Origin: Clitoria ternatea
Taxonomy: Eukaryota > Streptophyta > Magnoliopsida > Fabales > Fabaceae
Length of the DNA stretch: 64,000 bases
Direction of reading: 5' to 3'
Assembly: GCA_037962975.1 (NCBI GenBank)
Contig: JAYKXN010000101.1
Span: 248,001 to 312,000, forward strand
Positions within the stretch are counted from its first letter, which is position 1. Each line of letters opens with the position of its first letter. Both the position numbers and the translations under genes were made by a program. The notes beneath the pieces were generated by a model. That model worked only from the letters and a program-made list of their open reading frames with translations. It did no database searches and was not told the DNA's origin. Shown here piece by piece: positions 11,273 to 25,300 of this stretch.

Positions 11273-12184
11273 GTGAGTAAAGAATATAATAATAACATTT
11301 AATAGGTGTAAGAAGAAGTCAAACTTATAAAACATTAAGATTAAGTACATATTAAACTTTTTAAAAATGGTTCTCGATATTACTCTTCAAAAACAAGAAA
11401 ATGAAGTCCTTTTTTTTATTAAATAGGGGTGCCACTCCTCATAGCCTACACATATGTGGTCAACATTGCCTTACAATACAACCATATTTTTTCTTTTAGT
11501 GAAATTGTCCTAAGATTTACTTATTAAGTCTATTTAGCTATATTTATAATGTCTACTATGTCACTATGAATTCAAAAGTATAACTAGTATAATTATAAAA
11601 GCAATTACCATAACCATATTTAATTTTAATTTTATAATATTGTAAAATTATTAAGTTGTTATTCTATATGTTTTGTTTTCAGATTTCAAAGATGAGTCAA
11701 TACCGATATATTAAGGAACAAACAATATCTATATTTAGCTTTAAAAGATCATAACTCAACATAGTTTAAGCTCAAAATTAGCATTCAAATGGACTACACA
11801 AGCTTTGAAATGTTTCGTTTATTAGTTTTCATCAAACAAGTTTTTCCTAAATAAAATTTCCTGAGGTTTCAAAGAATTCTTGAACTCACAATCATATTGA
11901 AAATTCGTTATTGAAGTTTAAATTTGATGTTTAGCACTAAAGAATTAAAGTATATTTCGATGGCTAATTTTAGAATGTTAGAATTATTCAATTCAAATAA
12001 TAAGTATTTACAAAATAACTCTTATGTGAAGAAATATTAAGATATATCTCAGAATCATATTTAGTCACGTATCTATATCTATAATTGATTTGTAAATCCA
12101 TCATTTATATATTACTTTACTATGTCAAAAACTTTACTCTAAATTTTAAAACATTGACTTAAAAATGAATTATTAACGTGTACC

Positions 12185-12210
12185 CACACAAATATATATA
12201 TATATATATA
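12185..12210. repeat. (CA)n(AT)n microsatellite in B monomer 4
   Basis: 'cacaca' followed by 20 bp of AT alternation. The matching tract in the right copy (61405-61436) is 12 bp longer, the largest tract difference between the two arrays. Confidence 0.95.
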
Positions 12211-13102
12211 AGTAAAGAACATAATAATAACATTTAATAGGTTTAAGAAGAAGTCAAACTTATAAAACATGAAGATTAACTACGTATATAACTTTTTAAA
12301 AATGGTTCTCTATATTACTCTTCAAAAACAAGAAAATGAAGTCCTTTCTTTTTTACTCTAAATAGGCGTGTCCCTCATCATAGCCTACACATATGTTGTC
12401 AACATTGCCTCACAACACAACCATATTTATTCTTTCAGTGTAATTGTCCTAAGGTTTGCTTATCAAGTCTATTTAGCTAAATTTATAATGTCTATTAGGT
12501 CATTATGATTTCAAAACCAATTACCATAATTATATTTAATTTTTATTTTATAATATTTAAAAATTATTAAGTTGTTATTTTATATGTTTTGTTTTTAGAT
12601 TTCAAAGATGAGTCAGTACTCACTTATTAAGGAACAAACAATATCTAAATTAAGCTTTAAAAGATCATAACTAAACATAATTTGAGCTCAAAATTAGCAT
12701 TTAAATAGACTACACAATCTTTGGAAATGCTTCATCTATTAGTTTTCATCAAATAAGTAATTCCTAAATAAAATTTCTAAGGGTTTTAAAGAATTCTTGA
12801 ACTCACAATCATATTGAAAATTCGTTATTGAAGTTTGAATTTGATTTTTAGCACTAAAGAGCTAAACCTTAGCGTATATTTTGATGGCTAATTTTAGAAT
12901 GTTGGAATTATTAAATTCAAATAATAAGTATTTACAAAACAAGTCTTATGTGAAGAAATATTAAGAAATATCTGAGAAACATATCTAATCACGTATCTAT
13001 ATCTATAATTGATTTGCAAATCCATCATTTATATGTTACTTTACTATACAAAAACTTTACCATAAATTTTAGAACATTGATTTACAAATGAAATATTAAT
13101 GT

Positions 13103-13125
13103 GTACACACAATATATATATATAT
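13103..13125. repeat. (CA)n(AT)n microsatellite in B monomer 5
   Basis: 'gtacacaca' followed by a short AT alternation. It has the same length as its right-copy partner at about 62329-62351. Confidence 0.9.
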
Positions 13126-13922
13126 GAGTAAAGACATAATAATAACATTTAATAGGTTTAAGAAGTCAAACTTATAAAACATTAAGATTAACTACATATT
13201 AAACTTTTTAAAAATGGTTCTCTATATTACTCTTCAAACACAAGAAAATAAAGTCCTTTCCTTTTTACTCTAAATAGTGGTGTCACTCATCATAGCCTAC
13301 GCATATACTGTCAACATTGCCTCACAACACAACCATATTTTTTCTCTCAGTGAAATTATCCTATGGTTTGCTTATGAAGTCTATTTAGCTAAATTTATAA
13401 TGTCTATTAGGTCACTATGATTTCCAAAGTTTAACTAGTATAATATAAAAGCAATTACCATAACTATATTTAATTTTAATTTTATAATATTGTAAAATTA
13501 TTAAGTTGTTATTCTATATGTTTTGTTTTTAGATTTTAAAGATGAGTTAGTACCGACTTATTAAGGAACAAACAATATATAAATTGAGCTTTAAAAGATC
13601 ATAACTCAACATAATTTGAGCTCAAAATTAGCATTTAAATGGACTACACGAGCTTTGAAAATGCTTCATCTATTAGTTTTCATCAAAGAAGTAATTTCTA
13701 TATAAAATTTTCAGGGGTTTCAAAGAATTCTTGAACTCACAATCATATTGAAAATTTGTTATTGAAGTTTAAATCTGATTTTTAGCACTAAAGAGCTAAA
13801 CCTTAGACTATATTTTGATGGCCAATTTTAGAATGTTAGAATTATTAAATTCAAATAATAAGTATTTACAAAATAAGTCTTATGTGAAGAAATACTAAGA
13901 TATATCTGAGAATCATATTTAG

Positions 13923-14205
13923 TCACGTATCTATATCTATAATTGATTTGCAAATCCATCATATATGTATTACTTTACTATCTTAAAAACTTTACTATCA
14001 TATTTCATCACGTATCTATATCTATAATTGATTTAAAAATCCATCATATATTTAGATTTCAAAGATGGGTCAGTACCTATATATTAATAATTATAAAAAC
14101 AATTACAATAACTATTTTAAATTTTAATTTATAATATTTAAAATTATTCAGTTGTTATTCTATATGATTTGTTTTTAGATTATAAAGATGGGTCAGTACC
14201 TATAT
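13923..14205. repeat. Decayed edge of B array and B-to-A2 joint
   Basis: The last B monomer breaks up here. 'tcacgtatctatatctataa' occurs at 13923 and again at 14008 (85 bp apart), and 'aagatgggtcagtacctata' occurs at about 14060 and again at about 14186. The second copy runs into A2 ('atatcagtggaatatg'), joining through shared 'tatat'. The same arrangement is present in the right copy just before 63431, so it predates the large duplication. Confidence 0.85.
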
Positions 14206-16439
14206 ATCAGTGGAATATGTAATAATCATTGATCTTTCTTCTTTATTACTCAATGGAATTTTTAAAGTATTCCAACCATAATTGACAAGTTTAATATGTT
14301 TACCTAAAATAACTAAATTTCTTAATCAACATAAAATAACATAATATGGTGATAAAAAAAGCACTAGTGGCAAGACTTCTTTTCCTTTTAAAAGTTTTAT
14401 ACAATATTTATAAATACTTTCAATGTTGTTTTGGATTCCATACAATGAAACTACTTAATAATTTTCATGCATGTGTACGTGCGTCCATGCATGCGTGTGC
14501 ATTTATGAAGTCTTTGGGAGTTTTTTTAGTCATTTTATAACCAGAATGAATCATTATTTTTACTAATACCATTCTTAAATGGAGTTAGTTATCTTTGATA
14601 TCAATTATATGTTAATATTTTTATAAATATTATTCTTAATTAGATTCTCTCACTTTTGCTACCAGTTATCAATAGAAGACGATTAATTCCCTTTTCGCTT
14701 TATCGATAGCAAAGATAAATAGTAAAAGAATGTGATAAAATTAATAAACAAATTATATATTATTAATAATTATATTCTTTTATTTTTAAGGTTTATTTAG
14801 TAAGAGAATCGCGTAAGTGATCACACCAAGTCTTAATTGATGCATTTAATTTAAAATATATTAAAATTAATTAAAAATATAAATAATATATTTTATTTTT
14901 CCTTAATTTTTAATGTATTTTCTCTTATCCTTTTTATGACATGTGTTTTAGTATTTTTTATGTTTATTTTTATATGACTTCTTTAATTTTACAATGTGCA
15001 TTGATTATTTTTTTCAACATATACTCTTATTAAATAATCTTAATACTATTTATATCAGTGGAATATGAAATAATCATTGATCTTTATTCTCTATTATTCA
15101 ATGTAATTTTAAAAGTAACACAAGAATAATTGATAAGTTTAAGATGTTTACCTAAAATAACTAAATTTCTTAATCAACATAAAATAACATAATATGGTGA
15201 TAGAAAACGCACTAGTGGCGAGACTTCTTTTCTTTTTAAAAGTTTTATACAATATTTATAAATACTTTCAATGTTGTTTTGGATTCCATACAATGAAACT
15301 ACTTAATAATTTTCATGCGTGCGTACGTGCATCCATGCATGCGTGTGCATTTATGAAGTCTATGTGAGTCTTTTTACTTGTTTTATAACTAGAATGAATC
15401 ATTATTGTTACAAATAGCATTCTTAAATGGAGTTAGTCATCTTTGATATCAATTATATGTTACTATTTTTATAGATATTATTCTTAATTAGATTCTCTCA
15501 CTTTTGCTATCAATTATCAAAAGAAGATGATTAGTTCCCTTTTCCAGTTATTGATAGTAAAGATTGATAGTAAATGAATGTGATAAAATTAATTAATAAA
15601 TTATATATTATTAATTATTATATTCTTTTATTTTTTGAGGTTTATTTAGTAAGAGAATCGTGTAAGGGGTCACATCAAGTCTTAATTGATGCATTTAATT
15701 TAAAATATATTAATATTAATTAAAAATATAAATCATATATTTTATTTTTCCTTAGTTTTTAATGTATTTTCTCTTATCCTTTTTATGACATGTGTTTTAG
15801 TATTTTTTATGTTTATTTATATATGACTTTTTTAATTTTACAATGTGCATTGATTATTTTTTTCAACATATACTCTTATTAAATAATCTTGATACTATTT
15901 ATATCAGTGGAATATGAAATAATCATTGATCTTTATTCTCTATTATTCAATGTAATTTTAAAAGTAACACAAGAATAATTGATAAGTTTAACATGTTTAC
16001 CTAAAATAACTAAATTTCTTAATCAACATAAAATAACATAATATGGTGATACAAAACGCACTAGTGGCGGGACTTCTTTTCTTTTTTAAAAGTTTTATAC
16101 AATATTTATAAATACTTTCAATGTTGTTTTGGATTCCATACAATGAAACTACTTAATAATTTTCATGCGTGTGTATGTGTATCCATGCATGTGTGTGCAT
16201 TTGTGAGGTCTATGTGAGTCTTTTTAGTTGTTTTATAACCAGAATGAATCATTATTGTTACAAATAGCATTCTTGAATGGAGTTAGTCATCTTTGATATC
16301 AATTATATGTTATTATTTTTATAAATATTATTCTTAATTAGATTCTCTCACTTTTGCTATCAATTATCAATAGAAGATGATTAATTCCCTTTTCCATTTA
16401 TTGATAGTAAAGATCAATAGTAAAAGAATGTGATAAAAT

Positions 16440-18850
16440 TAATTAACAAATTATATATTATTAATTATTATATTCTTTTATTTTTTGATGTTTATTTAGT
16501 AAGAGAATCGTGTAAGGGGTCACATCAAGTCTTAATTGATGCATTTAATTTAAAATATATTAATATTAATTAAAAATATAAATAATATATTTATTTTTCC
16601 TTAATTTTTAATGTATTTTCTCTTATCCATTTTATGACATGTGTTTTAGAATTTTTCATGTTAATTTTTATATGACTTCTTTCAATTTACGATGTACATT
16701 GATTATTTTTTTCAACACATACTCTTATTAATTAATCTTGATACTATTTATATCAATGGAATATGAAATAATTATTGATCTTTCTTCTTTATTATTCAAT
16801 GTAATTTTAAAAGTATACCAAGAATAATTGACAAGTTTAATATATTTACCTAAATTAACTAAATTTGTTAATCAACATAATATAACATAATATGATGATA
16901 GAAAAAGTACTAGTGGCGAGACTTCTTTTCTTTTTATAAGTTTTATACAATATTTATAAATACTTTCAATGTTGTTTTGGATTCCATACAATGACACTAC
17001 TTAATAATTTTCATGTGTGCGTACGTGCGTCCAAGCATATGTGTCCATTTATAAAGTCTTTATGAGTTTTTTTAGTCGTTTTATGATGTGAATGAATCAT
17101 TATTTGTACAAATAGCATTCTTAAATGGATTCAGTTATCTTTGATATCAATGATATGTTATTATTTTTATAAATAACATTATTAATTAGAATTCTTTCAC
17201 TTTTACTATCAATTATCAATAGAGGTTGATTAGTTCCCTTTTTAAATTTATTGATAGTAAAGATCGATAGTAAAGGAATCTGACAAATATAATTAACAAA
17301 TTATATATTATTAATAATTATATTGTTTTATTTTTAAGGTTTATTTAGTAAGAGAATCGCGTAAGGGTTCACATCAGGTCTTAATTGATGTATGTAATTT
17401 AAAATATATAATATTAATTAAAAATATAAATAATATATTTTATGACATGTGTTTTAGAATTTTTCTTGTTAATTTTTATATAAATATAGAATATTAATTA
17501 AAAATATAAGTAATCATTGTTCTTTCATCCTATTATTCAACATAATTTTAAAACTATGCCAAGAATAAGTTTAATATGTTTACCTAAAATAACTAAATTT
17601 CTTACTCAACATAAAATAACATAATATAGTGATAGAAAAAGAACTAGTAGCGAGACTTCTTTTTTTTTTAAAAGTTTTATACAATATTTATAAATACTTT
17701 CAATGTTGTTCTAGATTCCATAGAATGAAACTACTTAATAATTTTTATGCGTGTGTACGTGCGTCCATGCATGCGTGTGCATTTATGAAGTCTTTGTGAG
17801 TTTTTTAGTCGTTTTATAACCAAAATGATCATTATTTTTACAAATAGCATTCTTAAATGAAGTTAGTCATCTTTGATATCAATTATATGTTATTATTTTA
17901 TAAATATTATTCTTAATTAGACTTTCTCACTTTTGCTATCAATTATCAATTGAAGATGATGAATTCCTTTTTCCATTTATTGATAGTAAAGATCGATAGT
18001 AAAAGAATGTGACAAAATTAATTAACAAACTATATATTATTATTAATTATATTCTTTAATTTTTTAAGGTTTATTTAGTAAGAGAATCGTGTAAGGGATC
18101 ACACAAGTCTTAATTAATGCATTTAATTTAAAATATATTAATATTAATTAAAAATATAAATAATATATTTTTTCCTTAATTTTTAATGTGTTGTCTCTTA
18201 TCCTTTTTATGACATGTGTTTTAGAATTTTTCATGTTAATTTTTATATGACTTCTTTCAATTTACAATGTGCATTGATTATTTTTTTAACACATACTCTT
18301 AAAAATTAATCTTTATACTACTTATATCAATAGAATACGAAATAATCATTGATCTTTCTTCTTTATTATTCAATGTAATTTTAAAAGTATGCCAAGAATA
18401 ATTGACAAGTCTAATATGTGTACAAAAAATAACTAAATTTCTTAATCAACATAAATTAACAGAATACGGTGATAGAAAATGCAATAGTGGCGAGATTTCT
18501 TTTCTTTTTAAAAGTTTTATACAATATTTATAAATACTTTTAATGTTGTTTTGGATTCCATACAATGAAACTACTTAATAATTTTCGTGCATGCGTATGT
18601 GCGTCCATCCATGCATGTCCATTTATGAGGTCTTTGTAAGTTTTTTTAGTCGTTTTATAACATTAGAATTCTCTCACTTTTACTATCAATTATCAATAGA
18701 AGTTGATTAATTCCCTTTTCCATTTATTGATAGTAAAGATTGATAGTAAAAGAATGTGACAAAATTAATTAACAAATTATATATTATTAATAATTATATT
18801 CTTTTTTTAAGGTTTATTTTGAAAGAGAATTGCGTAAGCGATGACACAAA
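16440..18850. repeat. Third, diverged copy of the 4.0-6.4 kb A2 segment
   Basis: Phase marks 17030, 17764 and 18604 match 4584, 5323 and 6161 at offsets of 12446, 12441 and 12443. It shares the rare 734/739-bp deletion unit with doubled 'tattaattaaaaatataa' (about 17410-17515) and the shortened unit with 'ttataacattagaattctc' (about 18655). It differs by scattered substitutions and small indels, for example loss of 'attgac' near 17566. It is visibly less similar than the 53190-55809 copy, so this duplication is older than the large one. Confidence 0.88.
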
Positions 18851-20454
18851 GTAATTAATATATTTTATTTTTCCTTAATTTTTAATGTATTTTCTCTTAT
18901 CCTTTTTATGACATGTGTTTTAGAATTTTTCATGTTAATTTTTATATGACTTTTTTCAATTTACAATGTGCATTGATTATTTTTTTAACACATACTTTTA
19001 AAAATTAATCTTGATACTATTTATATTAGAGGAATATGAAATAATCATTGATCTTTCTTCTTTATTATTCAATGTAATTTTAAAAGTATACCAAGAATAA
19101 TTGACAAGTTTAATATGTTTACCTAAAATAATTAAATTTCTTAATCAACATAAATTAACAGAATATGGTGATAGAAAAAGCACTAGTGGCGAGACTTATT
19201 TTCTTTTTAAAGGTTTTATAGAATATTTATAGATACTTTCAATGTTGTTTTGGATTCCATGCAATGAAACGACTTAATAATTTTCGTGCATGCGTACGTG
19301 AGTCCATCCATGCGTGTCCATTTATGAAGTCATTGTAAGTTTTTGTAGCCGTTTTATAACATTAGAATTCTCTCACTTTTACTATCAATTATCAATAGAA
19401 GTTGATTAATTCCCTTTTCCATTTATTGATAGTAAAGATTGATAGTAAAAGAATGTGACAAAATTAATTAACGAATTGTATATTATTAATAATTATATTC
19501 TTTTTTAAGGTTTATTTAGGAAGAGAATCACGTAAGGGATCACACCAAGTCTTAGTTGATGCACTTAATTTAAAATATATTAATATTATTTAATAATATA
19601 AATAATATATTTATTTTTCCTTAATTTTTAGTGTATTTTCTCTTATCCTTTTTTTGATATGTGTTTTAGAATTTTTCATGTTAATTTTTATATGACTTCT
19701 TTCAATTTACAGTGTGTATTGATTATGTTTTTCAACACATACTTTTATTAATTAATCTTGATACTATTCATATTAGTGGAATATGTAATAATCATTTATC
19801 TTTCTTCTTTATTACTCAATGGAATTTTTAAAGTATTCCAAGCATAATTGACAAGTTTAATATGTTTACCTAAAATAACTAAATTTCTTAATCAACATAA
19901 AATATCATAATATGGTGATAGAAAAAGAACTAGTGACGAGATTTCTTTTTTTTAAGATTTCTTTTTTTTTTAAAGTTTTATACAATATTTATAAATACAT
20001 TTAATGTTGTTTTGGATTCCATACGATGAAATCGTGCGTACGTTCGTCCATGGATGCGTGTGCATTGATAAAGTATTTGTGAGTCTTTTTAGTCGTTTAA
20101 TGACTTGAATGAGTCATTATTTTTACAAATAGCATTCTTAAATGGAGTTAGTCATCTTTGGTATCAATTATATGTTATTATTTTTATAAATATTTTAATT
20201 AGATTCTCTCACTTTTGTTATCAATTATCAATAGAAGATGATTGATTCCATTTTCCATTTATTGATAGTAAAGATTAATAGTAAAAGAATGTGACTAAAT
20301 TAATTAACAAATTATATATTATTAATAATTATATTCTTTTATTTTTTAAGGTTTATTTAGTAAGAGAATCGCATAAGGGATCACACTCAGTCTTAATTGA
20401 TTGATTTAATTTAAAATACATTAATATTAATTAAAAATATAAATAATATGTTTT

Positions 20455-20660
20455 AATTTTCCTTAATTTTTAATATATTTTCTCTTATCCTTTTTATGAA
20501 GTATGTTTTAGAAATACTTTTAATGTTTTTTTGGATTCAATACAATGTTTTAGTTTTCTTTTTAAAAGTTTAATACAATATTTATAAATACTTTCAACGT
20601 TTTTTTGGATTCCATACAATGAAACTACTTAATAACTTTCGTGCATGCGTACGTGCGTCC
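20455..20660. repeat. Scrambled A2 monomer
   Basis: The order of A landmarks is broken. 'gtatgttttagaaatacttttaatg' is followed by 'ggattcaatacaatgttttag' and then by a second 'ctttttaaaagtttaatacaatatttataaatactttcaacg', so the 'aatacttt..ggattc' part appears twice within about 100 bp and the 3' half of the promoter-side monomer is missing. The local phase step is only 611 bp. This is best read as a deletion plus a short duplication. Confidence 0.8.
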
Positions 20661-22443
20661 AAGCATACGTGTCCATTTATAAAGTCTTAGTGAGTTTTTT
20701 TAGTCGTTTTATGACGTGAATGAATCATTATTTTCACAAACAGCATTCTTAAATGGATTCAGTCATCTTTGATATCAATTATATGTTAGTATATTTATAA
20801 ATATTATTCTTAATTAGAATTCCTTCACTTTTGCTATCAATTATCAATAGAGGTTGATTAATTCCCTTTTTCCATTTATTAATACAAAAGATCGATAGTA
20901 AAAGAATCTGACAAAAATAATTAATAATTATATTCTTTTATATTTTTTAAGGTTTATTTAGTAAGAGAATCGCGTAAGGGATCACACCAAGTCTTAGTTG
21001 AAGCATTTAATTTAAAATATATTAATATTAATTAAAAATATAAATCATATATTTTATTTTTCCTTAGTTTTTAATGTACCTTCTCTTATCCTTTTTATGA
21101 CATGTGTTTTAGAATTTTTCATGTTCATTTTTACATGACTTCTTTCAATTTACAATGCGCATTGATTATTTTTTTCAATACATACTCTTATTAATTAATC
21201 TTGATACTACTATATCAGTGGAATATGAAATAATCATTGACCTTTCTTTTTTGTTATTCAGTGTAATTTTAAAAGTATACCAAGAATAATTGAGAAGTTT
21301 AATATGTTTATGTAAAATAACTAAATTTCTTAATCAACATAAAATAACATAATATGGTGATAGAAAAAGCTCTAGTTGCGAGACTTCTTTTCTTTTTAAA
21401 AGTTTTAAACAATATTCATAAATACTTTCAATGTTTTTCTGGATTCAATACAATGAAACTACGCGCGTCCATGCATGTGTGTCCATTTATGAAGTCTTTG
21501 TGAGTTTTTTAGTCGTTTTATGATGTGAATGAATCATTATTTGTACAAATAGCACTCTAAAATGGATTTAGTCATCTTTGATATCAATTATACATTTTTA
21601 TTTTTATAAGTATTATTGTTAATTAGAATTCTCTCACTTTTGCTATCAATTATCAATAAAGGTGGATTAATTCCCATTTTCCATTTATTGATAGTAAAGA
21701 TCGATAGTAAAAGAATCTGACAAAAATAATTAATGAATTATATATTATTAATAAATATATTATGTTATTTTTTAAGGTTTATTTAATAAGAGAATCGCGT
21801 AAGGGATTACACCAAGTCTTAATTGATGCATTTAATTTAAAATATATTAATATTAATTAAAATTATAAAGAATATATTTTATTCTTCCTTAATTTTTAAT
21901 GTATTTTCTCTTATCCTTTTTATGACATGTATTTTAGAATTGTTTATGTTAATTTTTATATGACTTCTTTCAATTTACATTGTGCATTGAATATTTTTTC
22001 AACGTATACTTTTATTAATTATTGTTCTTTCTTGTTTACTATTCAATGTAATTTTAAAAGTATACCAAGAATAATTGACAAGTTTAATATGTTTACCTAA
22101 TATAACTAAATTTCTTAATCAACATAAAATAACATAATATGGTGATAGAAAAAGCACTAGTGACGAGACTTCTGTTCTTTTTAAACGTTTTATACAATAT
22201 TTATAATTACTTTCAATGTTGTTTTGGATTCCATACAATGAAACTACTTAAAAACTTTTATGCGTGCGTACGTGCGTCCATGCATACGTGTGCTTTTATG
22301 AAGTCTTTGAACTTTTTTTGGTCGTTTTATAACAAGAATCAATCATTATTTTTACAAATAGCATTCTTAAATGGAGTTAGTCATCTTTGATATCAATTAT
22401 ATATTATTATTTTATAAATATAATTCTTATTTACATTCTCTCA

Positions 22444-22519
22444 CTTTTACTATCAATTATCAATAGAAGATGATTAATTCCCTTTTCCATTTATTGATAG
22501 TAAAGATTGATAGTAAAAG
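22444..22519. other. Conserved hairpin in A monomers (best example)
   Basis: The left arm (22444-22465) begins CTTTTACTATCAA and ends ATCAATA. The right arm (22492-22519) begins TATTGATA and ends TTGATAGTAAAAG. They pair as 13 bp plus 8 bp with a 1-versus-7 nt bulge and a 26-nt loop. Nearly every A monomer has this element with zero to a few mismatches. Its right arm also holds a direct repeat of GATAGTAAA. Confidence 0.85.
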
Positions 22520-23794
22520 AATGTGACAAAATTAAGTAAAAAATTATATTTTATTAATAATTATATTATTTTATTTTTTAAGGTTTATTTAGTAAGAGAA
22601 TCACGTAAGGGATTACACCAAGTCTTAATTGATGCATTTAATCTAAAATATATTAATATTAATTAAAATTATAAATAATATATTTTATTTTTCCTTAATT
22701 TTCAATGTATTTTCTCTTATCCTTTTTATGACATGTGTTTTAGTGTTTTTCATGTTAATTTTCATATGACTTCTTTCAATTTACAATGTGCATTGAATAT
22801 TTTTTCAACACATACTTTTATTAATCATTGATCTTTCTAGTTTATTATTCAATGTAATTTTAAAAGTATACCAAGAATAATTGATAAGTTTAATATGTTT
22901 ACCTAATATAACTAAATTTCTTAATCAACGTAAAATAGCAAAATATGGTGAGAGAAAAAGCACTAGTGACGACTCTTCTTTTCTTTTTAAAAGTTTTATA
23001 CAATATTTATAAATATTTTCAATGCTGTTTTGGATTCCATACAATGAAACTACTTAATAATTTTCGTGCATGCATACGTGCGTCCAAGCATACGTGTACA
23101 TTTATGAAGTCTTTGTGAGTTTTTTTAGTCGTTTTATGACGTGAATGAATCCTAATTTGTACAAATAGCATTCTTAAATGGCTTCAGTCTTCTTTGATAT
23201 CAATTATATGTTATTATTTTTATAAATATTATTCTTACTTAGAATTCTCTCTCTTTTACTATCAATTATCAATAGAAGATGATTAATTCTCTTTTCCATT
23301 TATTGATAGTAAAGATCGATAGTAAAAGAATGTGACAAAATTAATTAAAAAATTATATTTTATTAATAATTCTATTATTTTATTTTTTAAGGTTTATTTA
23401 GTAAGAGAATCGCATAAGGGATCACACTGAGTCTTAATCGATGCATTTAATTTAAAATAAATTAATATTAATTAAAAATATAAAAAATATATTTTATTTT
23501 TCCTTCATCTTTAATGTATTTTCTCTTATCCTTTTTATGACATGTGTTTTAGAATTTTGCATGTTAATTTTTATATGACTTCTTTCAATTTACAGTGTGC
23601 ATTGATTACTTTTTCAACACATACTTTTATTTATTAATTTTGATACTATTTATATCAGTGGAATATGAAATAATCATTGATCTTCTTGTTTATTATTCAA
23701 TGTAATTTTAAAAGTATACCAAGAATTATTGACAAGTTAATATATTTACCTAATATAACTAAATTTCTTAATCAACATAAAATAACATAATATG

Positions 23795-24930
23795 GTGATA
23801 GAAAAAGCACTAGTGGTGAGACTTCTTTTCTTTTTAAAAGTTTTAAACAATATTTATAAATACATTCAATGTTGTTTTGGATTCCTTACAATGAAACTAC
23901 GAAATAATTTTCATGCATGCGTACGTGCGTCCATGCATGCGTGTCCATTTATGAAGTCTTTGTGAGTTTCTTTATTCGTTTAATGACTTTAATAAAACGT
24001 TCTTTGTACAAATAGCATTCTTAAATGGATTCAGTCATCTTTGATATCAATTATATGTTATTATTTTTATAAATATTATTCTTGATTAGAATTCTCTCAC
24101 TTTTGCTATCAATTATCAATAGAAGTTGATTAATTCCCTTTTTCCATTTATTGATCGTAAAGATCGATAGTAAAAGAATCTGACAAAAAGAATTAAGAAA
24201 TTATATATTATTAATAATTATATGCTTTTATCTTTTAAGGTTTATTTAGTAAGAGAATCGCGTAAGGGGTCACATCAAGTCTTAATTGATGCACTTAATT
24301 TAAAATATATTAATATTAATAAAAAATATAAATAATATATTTTATTTTTCCTTAGTTTTTAATGTATTTTCTTTTATCCTTTTTATGAGACGTGTTTTTG
24401 AATTCTTGTTAATTTTTATATGACTTCTTTCAATTTACAGTGTGCATTGATTATTTTTTCAACACATACTGTTAATAAATAATCATGAAAATATTTATAT
24501 CAGTGGAATATGAAATAATCATTGATATTTCATCCTTATTTTTCAATGTAATTTTAAAAGTATACCAAGAATAATTGACAAGTTTAATATGTTTACCTAA
24601 AATAACTAAATTTCTTAATCAACATAAAGTAACATAATATGGTGATTGAAAAAGAACTAGTGGCGAGACTTCTTTTCTTTTTAAAAGTTTTATACAATGT
24701 TTATAAATACTTTCAAGGTTGTTTTGGATTCCATACAATTAAACTACTTAATAATTGTTGTGTATGCGTACGTGTGTCCAAGCATACGTGTCCATTTATG
24801 AAGTCTTTGTGAGTTTTTTAGTCGTTTTATATGACGTGAATGAATCATTATTTGTACAAATTGCATTCTTAAATGGATTCAGTCATCTTTGATATCAATT
24901 ATATAATATTATTTTTATAAATATTATTCT
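23795..24930. repeat. A2 dimer duplicate, copy 1
   Basis: Matches about 25930-27065 at an offset of 2135 bp (phase marks 23930/26065 and 24777/26912). Shared rare variants are 'gcactagtggtgagacttc', 'tgaaactacgaaataattttc', 'gtaaagatcg' after 'ttattgatc', 'tactgttaataaataatcat' and 'ggtgattgaaaaagaac'. Confidence 0.88.
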
Positions 24931-25084
24931 TAATTAGAATTCTCTCTCTTTTGCTATCAATTATCAATAGAGGTTGATTAATTCCCCTTTTTCCATTTAT
25001 TGATAGTAAAGATCGATAGTAAAAGAATCTCACAAAAATAATTCACAAATTATATATTATTAATAATTATATTCTATCTTTTTT

Positions 25085-25300
25085 AAGGAGTCACTCAAGT
25101 CTTAATTGATGCATTTAATTTAAAATATATTAATATTAAAAAAAATATAAATAATATATTTTACTTTCCCTTAGTCTTAATGGCGAGACTTCTTTTCTTT
25201 TTAAAAGTTTTATACAATATTTATAAATACTTTCAATGTTGTTTTGGATTCTATAAAAAAAACTACTTAATAATTTTGATGCGTGCGTACGTACGTCCAT
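25085..25300. repeat. A2 monomer with a large internal deletion
   Basis: The phase step from 24777 to 25296 is only 519 bp. 'ttttaaggagtcactcaag' lacks the usual 'tttatttagtaagagaatc', and 'cccttagtcttaatggcgag' jumps from the 'cttagttttta' part of the monomer straight to 'ggcgagacttc', removing about 300 bp. Confidence 0.85.

Larger units (their letters stand above)
8610..14205. repeat. Satellite family B array (left copy)
   Basis: Head-to-tail monomers of about 0.94 kb, unrelated to family A. The phase mark 'cctacacatat' (or a near match) lies at 8610, 9555, 10501, 11445, 12384 and 13296, giving steps of 945, 946, 944, 939 and 912. Other constant landmarks are 'tcaacattgcctcacaaca', 'aagtctatttagctaaat', 'gatgagtcagtaccgacat', the perfect palindrome tttgagctcaaa, 'tggctaattttagaatg' and a (CA)n/(TA)n tract. 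The first monomer abuts the transposon end, and the last decays into partial copies at 13923-14205. The whole array recurs at 57816-63430. Confidence 0.95.
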
